Source: Zobellia uliginosa
GTDB taxonomy: Bacteria > Bacteroidota > Bacteroidia > Flavobacteriales > Flavobacteriaceae
Direction of reading: 5' to 3'
Length of the DNA: 64,000 nt
Assembly (NCBI RefSeq): GCF_900156625.1
Contig: NZ_FTOB01000004.1
Location: 124,001 to 188,000 of the forward strand
Positions 61,801 to 64,000 of the stretch are shown here, one piece after another. The translations under genes and the position numbers were made by a program. Each line of letters starts with the position of its first letter. Position 1 is the stretch's first letter. Under the pieces are notes generated by a model that had not been told where the DNA came from, did no database searches, and saw only the letters and a list, made by a program, of their open reading frames with translations.

Positions 61801-62278
61801 ACAAGAGGGCCATGAGTAAACTCGCGGTGGAGTATACCTCGGTCTCTACGGCATTGAACCAGAAACTATCGGAATAGGTAAAGGCCAGTGAGCCCACGAT
61901 ACCGCTACCAAAAATGGCAATGGCCTTACTGTTGGTAATGACATCGTCCTTTCCTTTTATAAGTTTTTGGGTGAGATTGGTAATCGTCCAAAACATAAAA
62001 AGAATGGTGAAGGCGCTCGATACGCCCGAAACATAGTTTACCATACGGGCCACCTGATCGGGTTCGATGGCGAACATGGCGAAAAATGCGCCGATCATTT
62101 GTAACAGCGGTGCCCCTGGGGGGTGACCGACCTGCAGTTTGGCCGAAGTGGCTATGTATTCACCGGCATCCCAAAAGCTGTTTGTGGGTTCAACGGTAAT
62201 GGCATAAGTGATAAGGGCTATAAAAAAGACGGACCATCCAAGAAGATTGTCCCATTTTTCGAAGTTCTTTGAAAACAT
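58892..62278 (-). CDS. DUF2723 membrane protein (glycosyltransferase family 117)
   Basis: A 1128-residue protein with a hydrophobic N-terminal half. The signature VEPTNSFWDAGEYIATSAKLQVGHPPGAPLLQ, near residues 29-60, matches the DUF2723/GT117 family, in which Asp and Glu in the first loop are thought to be catalytic for transferring sugar from a lipid carrier. Further helices run to about residue 560, then a soluble C-terminal part follows with TPR-like helices in the last 200 residues. The family is linked to protein O-glycosylation in Bacteroidota. No other glycosylation gene is nearby. Terminator shared with the thioredoxin-like gene. Confidence 0.88.
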   Translation of the reverse strand: MFSKNFEKWDNLLGWSVFFIALITYAITVEPTNSFWDAGEYIATSAKLQVGHPPGAPLLQMIGAFFAMFAIEPDQVARMVNYVSGVSSAFTILFMFWTITNLTQKLIKGKDDVITNSKAIAIFGSGIVGSLAFTYSDSFWFNAVETEVYSTASLLMALLLWLGLKWTDDLQNPRGNKWLVLISFVVGLTFGVQFMGFLAIPSIGLLYYFKTYEKTTVKNFLVANIAVIAVLMLVYKFSLTYVLKLFGWSEVFFINTIGLPFNSGTIIMGLIFIAAFYFGLRYTRQNNYKTANTIVLCLMFLFLGFSSWMMLPIRANARVVINENNPEDARALLAYYNREQYPGVDSPFFGTYYSNTFGDGGEDQDEAPKYEKDEKLGKYVIVNHYKGAVPGDDPKHIGFLPRMWSGQHAENYMRYFGPLDFKLKQSNEELRQAATQVKEGFAKGEIDAEQYIGFLRRFGDYLEVQPPSIWQNIVYMVEFQFGYMYWRYFMWNFAGKNNDVQGRYNGNGEWLSGIDLVDSARLGSQNNLPDEVKNNKARNTYFLLPLILGIVGILFQISKNPKQFWVLLVFFLFTGLAIQFYTNPYIFQPRERDYSLVGSFYIFGIWIGLGVYGLFDEIKKYLAPKILAPAITIVCLLAVPTVMAVQNWNDHDRSNRYTANSSAKAYLDSCQKDAGAILFTIGDNDTFPLWYAQEIEGYRTDVRIVCTSLFETDWYIDQMKRKAYESEAIPSQISHDKYRWGSRDVLYYQTVDPLFNKKISESRWSIQDFIKWVDSDNPQTKLKYILERQENIDLDAYSESSQNIVYYPTNKLRIPVNKKNVLETGLVKEKDSALIVDYIDIELPKSAITKKSMMMLDIIANNDWKRPIYFSGGSFDDAEFIWMKDYLQLDGMAYKLVPIETKRKNSFEMGRIDSDLMYEVVTNWDWGNSGSPDIYHDPQTRIQGLSYRSNLARLVEQLLKEEKIEKAKNIIDITMKNLPVEYFGYYTFVEPFVDGYYKVGETNKARELFGKLKYIYQDRLDYYAGIPLDEQYKKIDEIIGDMEGYRRNIDILIGNNDREMAEKETLIFNEYIEKFEHFYKNSLLEEDELEPGQNPDLKDSTPISDTTAKDAVNGAETIKDTVLIPETN

Positions 62279-62504
62279 GTACTACGTGGTTTAACCAATG
62301 TGGCGAATTTACTAATTAATATACATATGCAAGGGCATTTTTGATAAACCTTTAACAAGCAATTTGTAGGAGGAATACGAATTTCTTCGTCGTCAAGGCT
62401 TTGCGGGCAAGTCTTGTGTTTATAAAAATGTACCAAATTGTAGATTTTATGGTGTTGAAAATCTGTAAGTTGTGTAGATTTTGAATTATTGTAGTAGAAA
62501 ATGT

Positions 62505-62534
62505 TTGTGCAAACCAAACTTTGTTTTAAATTTG
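62505..62534 (+). promoter_or_regulatory. tRNA-Gln promoter (TTG-N19-TAAATTTG)
   Basis: A TTG at 62505-62507 lies 19 bases before TAAATTTG at 62527-62534, both matching the consensus. The tRNA begins 43 bases after the -7 element. Confidence 0.75.
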
Positions 62535-62576
62535 CACGCTCAAATGCTGAACTTGTTTCAGTGACAATTACGGTAA

Positions 62577-62648
62577 TGGCCTATGGTGTAATTGGCAACA
62601 CAGCTGGTTTTGGTCCAGTCGTTCTAGGTTCGAGTCCTAGTAGGCCAA
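62577..62648 (+). tRNA. tRNA-Gln (anticodon TTG)
   Basis: A 72-base tRNA. The acceptor TGGCCTA pairs with TAGGCCA; D arm GTGTAATTGGCAACAC; anticodon loop TTTTGGT gives TTG; T arm CTAGG-TTCGAGT-CCTAG; discriminator A. CCA is not encoded. Confidence 0.96.
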
Positions 62649-62663
62649 CTAAAATTGAAAAAC

Positions 62664-62692
62664 CCGATACTGCAAAGTATCGGTTTTTTTTT
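62664..62692. terminator. Rho-independent terminator of tRNA-Gln
   Basis: An 8-bp stem CCGATACT/AGTATCGG with a GCAA loop and nine T residues. The A run on the other side may let it end the convergent antiporter transcript as well; its stop is only 3 bases away. Confidence 0.87.
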
Positions 62693-62695
62693 GTG

Positions 62696-64000
62696 TTAAA
62701 CCGCTTCGTTCCCGTAATCTGGTGGGTCTTTTTTGTCGTAAGGGGTTTCAAACGTGTGTTCTTCTGGGGTTTTCGTTTCAAGGGATTCGTTTTGAAGTCC
62801 GTTGAGTTCGTCTTCGGCCTCGTTGCGGGCCAGCATCTCTTCGTCTATTTCGTCTAGCATGGTGCCCATTTTCTTTTTATCGCGAATCATGGCCCAGGTC
62901 ATGATCAGGCTGGTGGCTATGATCACAAAGAGTAGGATGCCCGATTCAAAACCGGCCACTTCTGCTTTTTTAGGGATGGCGTAGAAGAGTAAAATGGTAA
63001 TCAATCCGCGTGGGGCGATAAAAACCTGTGGAAAGATGTCCTTGCCGATAAAAAGTCTTAGCATGCCGTATCGAATGGCGTAGATGGAGATGATGATCAA
63101 TACGCTGACTAGGGCGACGTTGATGCTTAAGAGTGAAGAAAGCACAATGGTTATGCCGAAGATGACAAAGAAAAAGGTGCGAACGACAAAAGCGGTCTCG
63201 AGGGTGATGATGTGTAGCTCGTGGTAAATCTGCTGCATTTTTTCCTTTTCGAGAAAAATAGCGGTCTTACCCGGAAAAAAGAGCTTGACATTGGCTATGA
63301 CCAATCCGAATACTAAAATAATGATCAAGGAAGACAGGTGCATCTTCTTTCCGATGGCGTACAGCAATAAGAGTACGGCGATCAATAAAAATTGCTTGGC
63401 CTGGCTTTTTATTTTTTGAAAAATAAGTACTAGGGCATAGCTGGCAACGATGGCAATGACAATGGTAAGAACGATGTTTCCGCCGAAGGCAAGGGCGCCC
63501 GTATCGGTTTCGGGGTCTAAGGTTCCGGTCAAGAAGTAGAACATCATGATTCCTAGAATGTCGGAAAAGGTGCTTTCGTAAATATGGAATTCCTTTTTGT
63601 CTTCCCGAAGTCCGCTTACGCTGGGTATGATTATGGCGCTCGATAATATCGATAGTGGTGTGGCATAGAGCCAGGCCGATTGCATGCTCATGCCGTCGAT
63701 GAATTGATAGAGTACAAGGGCCGCTACCCATGCAGAGGCGACCAGGCCGATCAGGGCAATGGCCATAGATTTTAGAATGGGTATCAGTTTTTCTTTCTTT
63801 AGTTCGAGCTCTAGCGCGGCTTCGAGCACGATCATGATCAGGCCTACGGTTCCGATAATTTCGAGGGTTCCGCGTAGGTTCTTTTCAAAATTGATCTCGG
63901 TGCCCATTAGGTGTTTTAGTCCGAATTGTAAGAGGACGCCTAAGACGATCAGCATGAGTACGGAGGGGATGTTGGTCTTTTTTGAGATGCCGTTAAACCA
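62696..64000 (-). CDS. Cation/proton antiporter (CPA1/2 type), start outside the window
   Basis: At least 434 residues; the frame stays open to base 64000 (upstream residues WFNGISKKTNIPSVLM precede the first internal ATG at 63955), so the 5' end is missing. The protein has about ten hydrophobic helices: VLMLIVLGVLLQFGLKHLMG, GTVGLIMIVLEAALELELKK, LIPILKSMAIALIGLVASAW, ending in a charged cytoplasmic tail (DEIDEEMLARNEAEDEL). This fits monovalent cation/proton antiporters for pH or salt homeostasis. A TrkA-type nucleotide domain is not visible in the known part. Exact ion specificity cannot be set. Confidence 0.87.
   Translation of the reverse strand, partial: WFNGISKKTNIPSVLMLIVLGVLLQFGLKHLMGTEINFEKNLRGTLEIIGTVGLIMIVLEAALELELKKEKLIPILKSMAIALIGLVASAWVAALVLYQFIDGMSMQSAWLYATPLSILSSAIIIPSVSGLREDKKEFHIYESTFSDILGIMMFYFLTGTLDPETDTGALAFGGNIVLTIVIAIVASYALVLIFQKIKSQAKQFLLIAVLLLLYAIGKKMHLSSLIIILVFGLVIANVKLFFPGKTAIFLEKEKMQQIYHELHIITLETAFVVRTFFFVIFGITIVLSSLLSINVALVSVLIIISIYAIRYGMLRLFIGKDIFPQVFIAPRGLITILLFYAIPKKAEVAGFESGILLFVIIATSLIMTWAMIRDKKKMGTMLDEIDEEMLARNEAEDELNGLQNESLETKTPEEHTFETPYDKKDPPDYGNEAV

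Noticed and set aside
1-64000. CRISPR arrays, insertion sequences, integrases or prophage genes
   Set aside because: No direct-repeat array, transposase motif or phage gene was seen; the small palindromes at 10.2-10.4 kb are too few to call a mobile element.

Overview
The window looks like a chromosomal segment of a marine-type member of the Flavobacteriaceae (Bacteroidota). The evidence is the TAnnTTTG promoter element (with an upstream TTG), weak ribosome-binding sites, TonB receptors with STN and carboxypeptidase-like domains, a type IX secretion sorting domain, a PorT-like barrel, a DUF2723/GT117 membrane protein, an S2 protein with a helix-hairpin-helix tail, and BlaI/BlaR1 and sigma/FecR regulatory pairs. 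I did not identify the species. Most of the window is conserved chromosome. No insertion sequence, prophage, integrase or CRISPR array was seen.

Layout: 1-4.4 kb holds a gene tail, an acetyltransferase, a MmcQ/YjbR protein, a membrane-anchored MutS-type ATPase, a DUF457 membrane protein and an orphan HPt protein. 4.4-10 kb holds a DUF4407 protein, a blaI-blaR1 pair with two operator dyads laid over its promoter, a structured intergenic element, a PhnA-type zinc-ribbon protein and an M20 dipeptidase. 10.1-14.7 kb starts with tRNA-Leu and continues with a probable metal-acquisition locus: a small His/Cys membrane protein, a ZnuD-like TonB receptor and two His-rich DUF4625 lipoproteins. 14.8-19.7 kb is a Fec-type unit (STN TonB receptor, FecR anti-sigma, divergent ECF sigma). 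19.7-23.8 kb has an FAH-family enzyme, two Tat-exported sugar enzymes and a 42-residue membrane protein that was previously too short to notice. 24-28 kb carries envelope sugar genes (waaA, a DegT aminotransferase, galE) and two uncharacterised proteins.

28.5-33 kb holds the 2-oxoglutarate dehydrogenase genes sucA and sucB and a retropepsin-like protein. 33.3-38.7 kb holds tatD, ansA, tRNA-Ser, an ExbB/ExbD energiser cluster and a PorT-like barrel gene. 38.7-46.2 kb, mostly on the minus strand, holds a PAP2-like protein, rpoN, asnS, an MMPL/RND exporter, frr and pyrH. 46.3-51.7 kb holds an M61 peptidase and the ribosomal order rplM-rpsI-rpsB-tsf. 52-64 kb holds a small protein that is little more than a T9SS sorting domain, polA, an Ntn-type asparaginase, cutC, a metallophosphoesterase, a thioredoxin-fold protein without active-site cysteines, a GT117 protein, tRNA-Gln and a cation/proton antiporter cut by the window edge.

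Themes: several genes serve the outer membrane (two TonB receptors, the ExbB/ExbD proteins that could energise them, PorT/T9SS, LPS sugars). The best candidate for an under-described system is the putative metal-uptake locus at 10.4-14.7 kb. Smaller points of interest are the BlaR1 protein with flavobacterial repeats instead of a drug sensor, the cysteine-less thioredoxin, the ExbD with a CxxC insert, the structured RNA-like element at 7.84-7.93 kb, and several genes whose start codon lies only 4-6 nt after a promoter element.
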